A stretch of 64,000 nucleotides of DNA. Source: Petunia secreta. Its lineage: Eukaryota > Streptophyta > Magnoliopsida > Solanales > Solanaceae. The DNA lies in the NCBI GenBank assembly GCA_029990175.1, contig JARKIP010000017.1, forward strand, positions 12,108,001 to 12,172,000. Reading direction: 5' to 3'. Below are positions 11,477 to 22,794 of the stretch, in pieces (position 1 is the stretch's first letter; every line of letters begins with the position of its first letter). The notes under the pieces were generated by a model. That model saw nothing but the letters and a program-made list of their open reading frames with translations. It ran no database searches and was not told where the DNA came from. The position numbers and the translations under genes were made by a program.

Positions 11477-12632
11477 ATTATATATCATTCATATGCATTA
11501 CATTGCATATTATATTGGGTACAGGAGTATTCCGCCCCAGGTGCAGGAGTATTCTGCTCTTATGTCAGATACTGAGTGTAGGAGTATTCCGCCCCAGCTT
11601 TACATTATATCGGGTGCAGGAGTATTCTGCTCCAGGAGCAGGAGTATTCCGCTCTTATGTCAGATACTGAGTGCAGGAGTATTTCGCCTCAGCTTTACAT
11701 TATATCGGGTGCAGGAGTATTCCGCCACAGGAGAGTGCAGGAGTATTCCGCCTCTAATTTATATCATATCGGGTGCAGGAGTATTCCACCCCAGGAGCAG
11801 GAGTATTCCGCTCCAGTTGGTTATCAGATTGGATTCCCCTCGAATGCAGGAGTATTCCGCTTCGAGATGGGATGACGGGCACATGTCACCCTTTGCATCA
11901 TATTTCATTTTATTTCATTTCATCTCATTTCATTTCATTTCATTTCATTTCATATCATTGTGTAAACTTGTGGTACATAACTACTGGTCTGCCTAGACGT
12001 GCATTGCTTATTTATTGATATGTTTCTGGCTCGTATTCCTGGTTGAGTTTATGGTTTCATATGTGTTTTCAGTGGTTATCTGGCTCTTCCTTTTTATAAT
12101 TTAAATAAGAAGAATTTGGTTTATCTGTTTCTTCTCCCTGGCTAGCTATTCTATTCTTTGAGGTGCCTAGTCTGCCCCACTTATTGAGTCCTTTTGACTC
12201 ACGCTTGTTTGTTGTTTGCTTCTTGTCTATCTATTTCGTTTCGGCAGGTTCGCTCCAGGATTGAGTTCGCCACGTTGTGAAGGAGCGAAGACGACTTCAG
12301 CTGTCAGGGTGAGCCAGCTTTTATTCCGGATGGCCTCCAGTTTTGTGTTTATCATTTCAGTTGCATTTTGCTCCCTTCAGGAGGTATCTGTCTTCTTTCT
12401 TACTCTTAGATGTCTAGTCTGGATAACCCTAAACCTAGTATGTTGGATAGTCAGCTGTAATTTCTTTTATACATCTTAGATGTATTAGTATGTCTGTGTT
12501 TTTTTTAAGTATTGTCCTAATTTATGAATTGTTATATTAATTTTCCTAATTTAATTGGTTAGGGTTCGCCCGACGGGTCTAGGGGAGGATGTTGGGTGCC
12601 CGCACAGCCTAACCGGACTCCAGGTCATGTGA
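11477..12632 (+). repeat. X LTR1, right segment
   Basis: Continues X LTR1 after the Tekay insertion and aligns with 17985-19132. It contains an array of GGAGTATTCC motifs and a (TTTCA)n tract near 11907-11955, and ends just before a primer-binding site. Short reading frames in it recur in other X LTRs only because the DNA is repeated. Confidence 0.8.
11519..11862 (+). repeat. Array of 11 GCAGGAGTATTCCGC motifs in X LTR1
   Basis: Eleven copies of a 15-base motif are spaced about 20-40 bases apart. The core GGA-GTAT-TCC is an imperfect dyad. LTR2 also holds 11 copies (18030-18375) and LTR3 keeps 6 (35145-35315). Spacers are short related phrases such as a TCAGATACTGAGT segment. It could be a binding-site cluster or an RNA structure; no function is known to me. 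Confidence 0.75.
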
Positions 12633-12634
12633 GT

Positions 12635-12650
12635 TGGTGTCAGAGACCGG
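12635..12650 (+). promoter_or_regulatory. X primer-binding site, copy 1
   Basis: TGGTGTCAGAGACCGG follows the end of LTR1 by two bases. It is a mutated initiator tRNA-Met PBS; the matching site after LTR2 reads CGGTATCAGAGCCCGG. Confidence 0.7.
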
Positions 12651-12849
12651 TTTAGAATCTATCCAGACTAAGACAGTGTCTAGTAGAGTCTCGCTGATGG
12701 GTACGTAGATGTCCGTACTTATCTACGAGAGGCTATAATGGCATTTAGGAAGTTTCACTTCCTTCATTTCTGATCGTGCGTCGGTCTAGGATTCAAAATT
12801 TTTTTTTGTTAATTCGTTAATTCTTTCGTGGTAATTGTGAACCCTCGTG

Positions 12850-14640
12850 CAACAATTCAGCAAATGGTATGAGTTCAAGACGAAGCAGTCTAGCCTGGGG
12901 CTAGCACTGACGAAGCCCCGAGAGTTTTGATCGTGCTGACGATCTAGTTACGGAGGTCCCAGTCGTACAAGCTCGCGATGGGCAAGGGAGCAGGACCTTG
13001 TGGTTCCCTTGGCTCTCTACGATGCTTTTACGAAAATCTTGGCAACGCAGATACTGCAAGAACCTATTATTCGCTAGGTAACTTATCAGGTTGCCGCAGA
13101 TACAGATGTTCGGTCTCAGGGAGCTCCTATTCAAGTTCTTAATATTGCTGCAGTAAAGTATGTTCCGGAGACAGCATGTTTTGTGCCTCTAGTCTCTAGT
13201 TATTCTGGCTGGTTAGCTAGCCTAAGTAATTGCCCGGTCCGAGTATCTGAAAAGGCTACATTATTTTACCCAATTGAACCTTCCGATATTCTTAAACCAT
13301 GCATCAGATAATCCCTGCGTAAATTTTAAAATACAATGATGTCAGCGTATCCTTTAGGCTCTTGATTATATCGAGCGGTATGGTGTTGATTATTCTTCTT
13401 TCTAGTTTCAGGGGTCTAGCTTTGAATTGGTGGGCCGCTCTCTTATTAGCTAACTTGGTTCGATCTTTCTTCTAGATTCGGGAAAAAGTTCCTTTCGGGC
13501 AGCGAGCGAAATGAAAAGAGTCGCCAGTTTGAGTGGATTATACACGGTAGCCTGTTGGTTAGACTACTGGTTTCAGAATATGAGATTGAATTCTATAGAA
13601 TGGCTGAATATGCATTAGAACTAGTCCATGAGCCTTTCGAGAGATTCAAAGATTTATTGATGACCTTTATCCTTCCTTGAGATCCCATATGGCTCAAAAA
13701 TTTGAGATTGGGACTTTCTTTGATGTCGTTATTGATATTGCTCAGAGGTATTAGACATACCATAAGTTAGAGCGGGAGAGCAATGAGATCCAACGGCCCT
13801 AGTGGGTAACCATGGTACCTCATTTGGAGGTAAGAGTTCTGATTATTTTGGGAGATCACCTTCAAGGTTATCTTAGCTTGTGTCACGTGATTCTTAGATT
13901 GCAGTAGTTCGTCAAGATCAGACCCAGTTTTCTTTTTACAGCTATCAACAATCTGTCTAGCTTTTTATTTTCAGCAGAAAGGTATTATCATTGTCATGAG
14001 TCTGATTATCCTTTGAGGAGTTTTCTTTTACTTTTGCAAGTAGGCAGTCATCCTTTCTCTCGTCATCAGGCACCTGCACAGTCGCAGGGGATTTTATTTA
14101 GATCTCAATCGGTCAGAGAAATGCCACCATCCAGTAGAGGTCGAGAGCGTGGTGGCAATGGTTCTTGAGAAGGTGATTATCAGGGTAGTAGCTCAGCTCA
14201 GCTGTAGAGGCAGTTCGTCTGGTAGGAATATCCGATGTAGTACACCCATGTAATTCTTCTTCCATTATAGGTGAGTAAGATTTGATTCTTCTGATCGGTC
14301 TGAACTTCAAATATCTTACCATATTTCCATGGCTTCCTTGGATATTATTCTATTAAGAATCGGTTGCGGTAGAGAGGTGAGCTTCTGATATGATTTATTA
14401 AGGAAATTTGTGAGATCCTACTAATTTATCTGATTTAAGTGTGAGAGATTTTGGAGTGAGAGTCGGTATTGTCTGCTTGGCATCTTGTTACGCCACCTTC
14501 TGTTATAATGTCAAGTCAGTCTACCTCTCTTTGGAACTCAGTGTCGGTAGGATGATGGGATCCTAATTCTTCACCATCAGATAGTGTTATCGTTTCTTCC
14601 GGTGCAAAGTGATTAGTAAGTAATATTCGATCTACGTATC
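12850..14640 (+). pseudogene. gag: X gag remnant, copy 1
   Basis: No long frame survives, but pieces in shifting frames resemble a chromovirus gag. Examples are a capsid helix segment (about 13565-13650), a segment ending in a VIDIAQR-like stretch (about 13655-13755), and a knuckle-like region with only one CxxC pair left (about 13985-14030) followed by a Gln/Ser/Arg-rich linker. The order is normal for gag. Frameshifts and stops occur every few hundred bases. The 14460-14610 stretch may be the start of a protease but its catalytic triplet is not visible. The same remnant occurs in the second internal region (19370-19822 plus 30563-31760). Gag origin is fairly secure; the exact ends are not. 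Confidence 0.55.
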
Positions 14641-15316
14641 TCCTCTTGGTTCAAAACGCTAGTAAAGTCATGTTATCCTATGAGCTTGTCTGGTTTATAA
14701 AAGAGTTTCTTGTAAATTGTCAGAGTTTCCTTCTTATTGGGAGGTCAAATTGGCATGGATGTTGTTCCATAAAGCTCATTTAGTATCTGTTTCTTCAATT
14801 GCGATTTTTGGGCTACTTTGACTCGTAAGTAGTCTAGCTTTGGTAGCCAAGCAAATAAGAAAATGAGCTTCCTGAAGCTCTAATTATTTCTATCCTCGGT
14901 CCATTTCCATTTGTTCTTCGTCCGGCACTAGTGAGCTTGGGTAGTTGGTACCCTATTGTGATGTTCCCTGTATTGAGCCAAAGTGCGTGTCAAGGTAGCC
15001 GGGTAAGCACATTGTTGTTTTTCAAGGCTACTAAGGGTAATGAGAGGCATCATTTAACCTTTCAGTTGAAACATCAGACGGTGGTGCTTATAGAAAATGT
15101 ATGGAGTTGTGACTCGAGAGTTGCAGCTATTTGGGAACTCAAAAGGGTAGTTGGTAGCTTAGGTCTACCTACGTTCAACCTTTAACTTAATCTTCTTTAG
15201 TCCAGCAGACTGTGTGGGGATGGTTATTCCTATTAAAATGCTGCATGAGTTTGTGCTTTAAGTGGAGGAGTCTTCCTCCAAATACTGAATGGTAATACTA
15301 AATCTCTAAGGCGTTG
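14641..15316 (+). other. X internal region without recognisable genes
   Basis: An 84-codon frame at 14931-15185 is partly conserved in the second copy (32090-32317), but the conservation equals that of the surrounding repeat and I recognise no domain. I see nothing else here. Confidence 0.5.
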
Positions 15317-15830
15317 ATACCACTTTTAACACGACCCAACCTAGGGCCACAACAGAAACCTACAATGAGTGTCGATCATTTCTAAACCCACTAATAATCT
15401 ATTAATGCTAGAGATAAGCAGGAAACGTGATCATATATACGTATCTATCTGCTGAAAGCATAAAGTCTGGAAAGATGACACGACTCTAACTTGCTGGCAA
15501 TTAGAACACTGAGCCACAAATTCTGCTATGTCACACTTCATTCCGTTCCACCAGTAAATCTTCTTAAGATCATGGTACATCTTAGTCGAACCTGGATGAA
15601 CAATGTATTTGGAATAATGTGCTTCTATCATAATCTGTCCACGTAAATCTGCAACATCAGGAACAAAAAGTCTATCCTTATACATGAGAACACCATCAGT
15701 TGTAACCCTGTATGGTGACTCTGGTTTTCTTCTGGCTATCTGTCTGTATTCAACTAGAACTGGATCCTCATACTGACGCTGTTTTACTTTATGAAAAATT
15801 TAGAGTTAAAGGTCTAGTGCAGCTAGTCGT
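15317..15830 (-). pseudogene. Antisense Tekay-like integrase/LTR scrap inside X, copy 1
   Basis: Read on the - strand, about 15830-15500 encodes the RNase H-integrase linker and the integrase N-terminal zinc-binding segment, closely like the Tekay-like pol at about 7430-7700. It then joins directly to a sequence matching the end of a Tekay-like LTR followed by its primer-binding site (AAAAGTGGTATCA, about 15325-15340 reversed). In an intact element the LTR end plus PBS lies upstream of gag, not after integrase, so the piece is rearranged. The same scrap is in the second internal region (32450-32960). It was therefore part of X before the array formed. No function expected. Confidence 0.7.
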
Positions 15831-16639
15831 CCATCCATCATTGGCATATCTCCTTCACACCTCAACTCTTTGAGAAGTTACTTTAGCATTATAAGTGCAC
15901 ATGTAATCAACTTTGTTGCTGGTATTCTGCCTCAGCTCATGGTCCAACTACATGTCTCTTTATTTTTACTTTTTTCAAGTCATAATACTTCCAATTCAAA
16001 GACAGTACCCTGAAGTAGATGTTCAGTCTGAAGATCATTCCTGGTCTGCATCATACTATCCAGTAGTATTTGCATGATCCTTATCCTTATATGATGGACG
16101 TTGTTCAGATGAACCTTTGACATAAGTAGGATATGAGTAATTACATTCCCACAAGGAGCTTGCGGAATAACACTAACATCAACTGAGATGTTGCATAGTG
16201 CGTTCGTAAAAATAATATAGCTTGCATCAAATCTTCTATAGTGTGCAGTGACAAGGTACTTCAAAAGCTCCCCCTATTGTATCGAGCGTGACCTAATTCT
16301 TAGTTCCATCGACCTAATTCAAAAGGTGATTATCGGCTGAATCATGTTGATCCATCCAGAGTTCCGTATATCTTTGTTTCGAAAAAAGTAAAACTCTCCT
16401 CTCGTGATCGAGGAAGGGTCAGTATAGTCAAAATAAGCTGGGCAATGGTATTATCATATTATCCAGATATGTTTTGTTCCAAGAGTTCAGTATCCATGTT
16501 ATAACTCTGATTCTTCAATCATGAGATAATGTCTGTTGAGTAGCTTATGAAGGTCGTGCAAGTTCTTTTGTTATTTGTGCGAATTTTCCTTTTGACTTAG
16601 GCTCGTTCAAGGACTAACGAGAATTTAAGTGGAGGAGAA
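15831..16639 (+). other. 3' end of X internal region 1 with polypurine tract
   Basis: Mostly uninterpretable. A 94-codon - strand frame (15980-16264) has no recognisable domain. Near the end a CTCGTTCAAGGACTAACGAG stretch resembles the phrase found just before the 3' LTR of many plant gypsy elements. It is followed by the purine tract AGTGGAGGAGAA at 16628-16639, immediately before LTR2. Confidence 0.55.
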
Positions 16640-19132
16640 TGAAACAACCTCAGTTAGTCGTTTCGGGAGTTAGGACTCCGATTGATGTGCCGATAATTTA
16701 AAAATCTTCCTAAAGACCATTGGGATTTATCTTAAATTTTTAGCTAAATCAGACCTCGTTTAGTAGGCATCGGAAGAAGGTTTCAGTTTTTATTGTCGAT
16801 AAATATTAACAAGAGATTTTCAAGCTCGGTTTTGGCGAATGAGCTCCGATTCGAAATCCGAAAGCGCCGTTAGGTTCGTATGATTATTTTAACTTTTATA
16901 AACTTCCGAAAGTGAATTTTGATATTGTTCGGCTAGTATTCGCTAAAATGCCGAAAGTTAAATAATTTGACCTTTTCCATTTAATTTTCATATTGAGTTT
17001 CGGGAGTCCAGCAAGTGTGTTACATATATTTTGTATAACTTACTTGAGAAATATAGAATTATTTCGAATTTCGTAGGTCTTCGTTTTAATTTTCTCCTTA
17101 GCAGCGAATTTTAAAGGAAAAAGAAAAAAAGGGAAAAAGGACAAAAAAAGAAATGAAAGGCGGTGGGGTTCAATCTTTAGCCTTATAAAAGCTAAGGTCG
17201 ATCAGAGAGAGAAATATAGAATAGAAAGGAGAGATAACGAAAAATATATTAGAAAATGAGAAAGAGCCGGGAAAAGATAGATTTTTCTCCCGAAACATTC
17301 AGGTAATGATCTTAATGCATTATTTTAGATTATTATGTGTGTTTGAATATATTGTGACGGTAAAAATTGAGATACTAGACATCATTTTAATAAGTTCCAC
17401 TGATAGTTTAAAGGGTCAATTGGACCCCGATAGTGGAATTGATTATGTATTTCTACTCAGTGAGTTATGGGCAACAAATAAATGTAATTTATATAGGGTT
17501 TGGTTACGTGACCTTAAACCATGTACATAGCCCTGGCCTACGTATTGCGTATGCAAATAGGGTATCAGGTTCCTACCTGAATTGTTCCAAGATGTGAGGA
17601 ATGAAGACTTTAGCCTTATGTGATATATTTTTTGCTTATTGAACACAGTGGGATTGTTAGCAAATGAATCCAAAAGGATAAAGCGGTTGTTTTGTAGCAG
17701 TGTTAACTTTGGAACGAGGTAAGTGATTATATCTATTTCTTTGGAGGCATCCGGTCTCGTGGATTTTCTACCACGTGTTCCTTACGTGTGTAGTTGCCGA
17801 TAGGCGTACTCATTACGCCTTAGCTTTGGATTCACATTGTATATTAAATGTTATGTTCTGTTGTTGGTATTGCAATGAGGATCTGAGCATTGTACTCTGG
17901 CTGTGAGTTACCATCTACTCCCCAGGTGACGATGAGAGTCCCGCGCCGGTGAAGGGTTATTATTGCATCACATTGCATTCATATGAATTATATGTCATTC
18001 ATATCCATTACATTGCATATTATATTGGGTGAAGGAGTATTCCGCCCAAGGAGCAGGAGTATTCCGCTCTTTTGTCAGATACTGAGTGCAGGAGTATTCC
18101 GCCTCAGCTTTACATTATATCGGGTGCAGAAGTATTCTGCCCCAGGAGCAGGAGTATTCCGCTCTTATGTCAGATACTGAGTGCAGGAGTATTCCGCATA
18201 AGCTTTAAATTATATCGGGTGCAGGAGTATTCCGCCCCAGGAGAGTGAAGGAGTATTTCGCCTCTGGTTTATATCATATCGGGTGCAGGAGTATTCTGCC
18301 CCAGGAGCAGGAGTAATCCGCTCCAGTTGGTTATCAGATTGGATTCCCCTCGAATGCAGGAGTATTCTGCTTCGAGATGGGATGACGGGCACATGTGACC
18401 CTTTGCATCATATTTCATTTCATTTCATATCATCTCATTTCATTTCATTTCATACCATTGTGTAAACTTGTGGTACATAACTACTGTTCTGCCTAAACGT
18501 GCATTGCTTATTTGTTGATATGTTTCTGGCTCGTATTCCTGGTTGAATTTATGGTTTCATACGTGTTTTCGGTGGTTATCTGGCTCTGCCTTTTTATAAT
18601 TTAAATAAGAAGAATTTGGTTTATCTGTTTCTTCTCCCTGGATAGCTATCCTATTCTTTGAGGTGGCTAGTCTGCCCCACTTATTGAGTCCTTTTGACTC
18701 ACCCTTGTTTGTTTTTTGCTTCTTGTCTATCTGTTTCGTTTCGGCAGGTTCGCTCCAGCATTGAGTTCGCCACGTTGTGAAGAAGCGAAGACGACTTCAG
18801 CTGTCAGGGTGAGCCAGCTTTTATTCCGGATGGCCACCAGTTTTGTGTTTATCATTTCAGTTGCATTTTGCTCCCTTCAGGAGGTATCTGTCTTCTTTCT
18901 TACTCTTAGATGTCTAGGCTGCATAACCCTAAACCTAGTATGTTGGGTAGTCTGCTGCAATTTCTTTTATACAGCTTAGAGGTATCAGTATGTCTATGTT
19001 TTTATTAAGTCTTGTCCTTATTTATGAATTTTTATATTTATTTTCCTAATTTAATTGGTAAGGGTTCCCCCGACGGGTCTAGGAGAGGATGTCGGGTGCC
19101 CGCACGGCCTAACCGGATTTCAGGTCGTGTGA
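16640..19132 (+). repeat. X LTR2 (complete, shared middle LTR)
   Basis: This is the only uninterrupted X LTR, about 2.49 kb. It begins TGAAACAACC after a purine tract and ends before a PBS, so it acts as 3' LTR to the left internal region and 5' LTR to the right one. It has the TATA box (about 17184), CACGTG (17772-17777), the GGCGTA/TACGCC inverted repeat (17803-17819), the GGAGTATTCC array (18030-18375) and a (TTTCA)n tract (about 18412-18456). Confidence 0.85.
18030..18375 (+). repeat. Array of 11 GGAGTATTCC motifs in X LTR2
   Basis: Same motif and spacing pattern as in LTR1. Single-base variants include GAAGTATTC, GGAGTAATCC and GGAGTATTTC. Confidence 0.75.
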
Positions 19133-19134
19133 GT

Positions 19135-19150
19135 CGGTATCAGAGCCCGG
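19135..19150 (+). promoter_or_regulatory. X primer-binding site, copy 2
   Basis: CGGTATCAGAGCCCGG lies directly after the middle LTR. Its presence at the end of LTR2 shows that a second internal region starts here. Confidence 0.75.
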
Positions 19151-19822
19151 TTTAGAGTCTATCCAGACTAAGACAATGTCTAGTAGAGTCTCGCTGATGG
19201 GTACATAGACGTCCGTACTTATCTACGAGAGGCTATGATGGCATTTAGGAAGTTTCACTTCCTTCATTTCTGATCGTACGTCGGTCTAGGATTCAAAAGT
19301 TTTTTGTTAATTCGTTAATTCCTTCGTGGTAATTGTGAACCCTCGAGCGACAAATCAGCAAATGGTATGAGTTCAAGACGATACGATTCTTTTACGAGAA
19401 TCTTGGCGACACAGATACCGCAAGAACCTATTATACGCTAGGAAGCTTATCAGGTTGCCGCAGATACAGATATTCGGTCTCATGGAGCTCCTATTCCAGT
19501 TCTTAATGTTGCCGCAATAAAGTATGTTCCGGAGGCAGCATGTGTTGTGCCTCTAGTCTCTAGTTATTCTAGCTGTTTAGCTAGCCTGAGTAATGGCCCG
19601 GTCCGAGTATCTGAAAAGGATGCATTATTTTACCCAATTGAACCTTCCAATATTCTTAAGCCATGCATCAGATAATCCCTGCGTAAATTTTAAAATACAA
19701 GGATGTCAGAGTATCCTTCAGGCTCTTGATTATATCGAGCGGTATGGTGTTGATTATTCTTCTTTCTAGTTTTAGGGGTCCAGCCTTGAATTGGTGGGCC
19801 GCTCTCTTATTAGCTAACTTGG
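19151..19822 (+). pseudogene. gag: X gag remnant, copy 2, left part
   Basis: Aligns with the first internal region from 12651 onward, but lacks about 135 bp corresponding to 12886-13020. Reading frames are as badly broken as in copy 1. It is cut at 19822 by T1 and continues at 30563. TSD CTTGG is at 19818-19822. Confidence 0.6.
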
Positions 19823-20375
19823 TGTATTGGGTAAAAATCGACCCGCGATAATTCGCCACAGTCATGCAAATTGACAAAGACCGAACACATGTCGGTGAGC
19901 CAGAGACCGAAGCAAATCAATGAATCGCCGAAGCCAGGCACCGAGGTCACCACCGAAGGCAAGCCGTAAGCTGAGCTTCGGTGACAGCCACCTCGGTCAA
20001 GCAGTAGGTCGTTGCCACCGAGGTCATTTATTCGCGCCTCGGTGGATCCCCTCGGTTCAAGCGGCTTTGCAGCCCACTACCTTGCCCATTAACTCCACCT
20101 ATAAATGCTCCATACGTGGGTTGGCCATGAACAAGTAGTGGAGAACGTGAGATAACACCTTCTATCTATAAATAGCACTTCATTTTACATTGTACGGATC
20201 TAGAAATTTATACTGAAACTCTGCCCAAATTTGTACTCACAGTCATATATTGAAATCCAGTTATTTTTCCGCATTTACGTCTATTTCGTGTATTTATTCA
20301 ATTTTGATACGAAAATTTGCTTATATTCGAATTCAAATTCGATTTGTAATCCTAAAACTAATTTAGGCCTATACA
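19823..20375 (+). repeat. T1 5' LTR
   Basis: 553 bp, TG...CA. Two TATA-like boxes are present: CTATAAATG near 20099 and CTATAAATAG near 20166. The 3' LTR has a 14-bp duplication at its CAGCCCAC tract that this copy lacks. Confidence 0.9.
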
Positions 20376-20402
20376 AATTCGCGCTGTCTGTGGGGACATA
20401 AG
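20376..20402 (+). promoter_or_regulatory. T1 primer-binding site region
   Basis: CGCGCTGTCTGTGGGGAC follows the LTR by a few bases. It resembles the GGCGCCGTCTGTGGGGA-type PBS usual in Tat elements, with changes. Confidence 0.6.
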
Positions 20403-20465
20403 CAATAATGCTTTGTTCCAAAGTTTTACGTCCATTTTCACTAAAGCTTACGATTCAACGACATT

Positions 20466-22198
20466 ATGGCTGACAATAGTGATAACAATAGCGAACGGGC
20501 TGGCGTTCCGTTGAACCAACAGCCTGCCTCACCAATGACAATTGAAGAGTTCCAAGCTTATGTTGTCACTACATTAAGAGCTCTCCAACATAGACAGGAT
20601 GAGCAAGCTAACATTAACGCTGAGTTCCTCGCCTCGTTGGACGCGAGGAACAGTGCCGCACCGAACAGCACCCAGCCTTCGGCTCCTGGTGGAGGCATCC
20701 CGCTCTTTGTTCCTACGGGCGCGATAACAGGGGGACCTCACAACGGGGCCACGTCTGGGGGCTCGGGAAACAATCCAACTACAACGCCACACTTCGGGAC
20801 GATTCCAACCGTGGCTGAAACAACATCCTCGGTCGATGTTGAAAAATTGTCCAGGGAAATTGAGGCTCACATCGAGGCGCGCATGGAAAAGCGCCTCGAG
20901 GGCGTGCCGGGGATAACAAAGGAGGACGATGATCTCGATATTGATCAATACAGGGAGTTGTCCTTCAAGCCCGAAGCAGCTCCAGCCCCAACCCCATGAA
21001 TTTCAAACTCATGTTCTTGAAGAAATATGATGGGACTACCGATACCAGAGAATATGTGAGAGAATACATGGAAATGGTGAAGAGCAACGACCTAACGGCT
21101 GTACAACTCGAGTCGATGTTCCTGAAAAAATTTGGCGAGTCCTCGGAGAAGGGGGCTCTACGTTAGTATATGTGCCTGCCAGTGGGGTCGATTTCCACCT
21201 TTAAAGAAATGTCTAGTGCCTTCGTCAAGGCGCACACCGGGGCCCAAAAGATCCTCAAAGGAAGGAGGATATATGCAAAGTGAAACAAAGGCCTAGTGAG
21301 CCACTCAAAGAATTTCTTGTGCGATTCCATGCCGGGCGCATGAAATTACCTCGGATGGACGATACCTTGGCCATCATGGCATTTGAAAAAGGTATCAATA
21401 TTTGCAATTCTGACGCTGCCGCTGAATTGCGAAAAGAACTCCAACAATATCAGGTCCTAACATGGGAGGATCTGCACAAGCGACTTACTCCAAAATTAGA
21501 TTGGAGGAGGCTGAATTCAAAAGCCGAGGTTATCATCATAAAAACCGAGGCAAATCTTCGCACCGCGCCGAGGCGTCGCGAAGCAACCCGAAGGGGAGGT
21601 ATGAGCCATATACCTCGACAAGGCAGCATGTCAGCCAGAGGCTGGGAAACTCCTTCGGTAATTCATACCCAAATTCACACATAAGCCAACGATCAGGAGG
21701 GAAGGTTCAACCCAATACGAACCAAAGAAATCCCTCAAGCCCAGCTTCGGCTACAAAAAAAGATCTACCTCAGATCCAAGACTACAACTTCAATATATCG
21801 ACCTCGGAGCTGGTCAATGTAGTCAAAGGGACTGCCGGGGTAAGGGTTCCCAAGGACATGAGGACCCCGGCGGATAAAAGAGACCATAATCTGCACTGTG
21901 AATTCCATGCAGATTACGGCCGCAGGACCGAGGATTGCAAAGCTTTGCGCCTCGACGTAGCTCACTTGCTGAAGAAGGGAGTCTTGGTCGACTTCCTTAC
22001 TGACAAAGGGAAAGACAATTTCTCTAAGAACCGAGGTGATGGGCAACCACCTCAGGCTCCAACCCCGGAGAAAGTAGTAAACGTCATTACCAGGGGATCA
22101 AAGGTGAACGGCGTAAATTTCGCCCCGGCCAAAAAATTCGCCAAGCTATCCATCACCATGGGAGAAAAGAACCCGAATTGGCGGCTCGGGTAAAGAAA
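20466..22198 (+). pseudogene. gag: T1 gag (several frame breaks)
   Basis: Capsid polyprotein of a Tat element. The ATG at 20466 opens an acidic, Gln- and Pro-rich N-terminus of 177 residues that stops at 20997. The typical capsid core, with a YDGTTD-type block near 21027 and an AFVKAHTG-type block near 21220, follows in another frame. It carries a TAG near 21163 and a further break near 21280. The C-terminal half (21280-21684, then 21462-22193) switches frame again. A knuckle-like C-E-F-H...D-C pattern near 21895-21945 is the form usual for Tat gag. About 240 codons of the last part remain open. Gag identity is secure; the protein cannot be made in one piece. Confidence 0.8.
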
Positions 22199-22200
22199 TC

Positions 22201-22686
22201 GTGTTTGACGATGATGACTGTGATGGGATGATGTTCCCCCATCACGACGCCTTGGTCATCATACTGAGAATCAACAACTCTGACATCAAAAGAGTCTTGA
22301 TCGACCCCAGTATCTCAGCCAACATAATCAGCTACGGGGCTGTTAAAAAAATGTGGCTCAAAGGGGAAATTGTCCCCAAAGCAACAGTGCTTGCCGGCTT
22401 CAACAACTCCACGGAGAAAACGTTGGGTGAAATCACACTCAAGACATTCGCCGAGGGAGTTATAAAGGAAACACTGTTCCAAGTAATGCCCAAGTATTTG
22501 GCATACAACGTGATCCTCGGAAGGCCATGGATCCATTCCATGGAAGCTGACCCCTCCACCTTGCATCAAGTGATTAAATTTCCTACACCTTGGGGAGTTC
22601 GATCAACCAGAGGGGAGCAACGAGTAGCGAGGGAGTGCTACTCGGTTGCATTAAAAAGTGGAGTCGCCCCGATCGGGCCAAAGTAA
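22201..22686 (+). pseudogene. T1 protease domain
   Basis: A 161-codon open segment with retroviral-type aspartic protease character. It has a hydrophobic lead into L-I-D-P-S (near 22299), where the family normally has D-S/T-G, and a later N-V-I-L-G-R-P-W block (near 22507) that is typical. The catalytic triplet is altered (DPS), so activity is doubtful even if expressed. The frame runs out before RT. Confidence 0.7.
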
Positions 22687-22794
22687 TAGCAACGACAGCA
22701 ACCGGGGTCAACCGGGGAGGACGCCCAAGGGGAAGTCGAAAAGATTCCAGTTTGTATTCAAGAACCTCGGAAGCAAAATGCCGAGGATTCAACC

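Noticed and set aside
11466..12018. Repetitive frames reading through the GGAGTATTCC array
   Set aside because: Open frames come from the short repeat and occur in overlapping registers in every X LTR.
12216..12479. 87-codon frame repeated at 18716-18979
   Set aside because: Part of the X LTR. It is conserved only because the LTR is repeated, and no domain is recognisable.
15980..16264. 94-codon - strand frame in X
   Set aside because: Not preserved in the second internal region and no domain seen.
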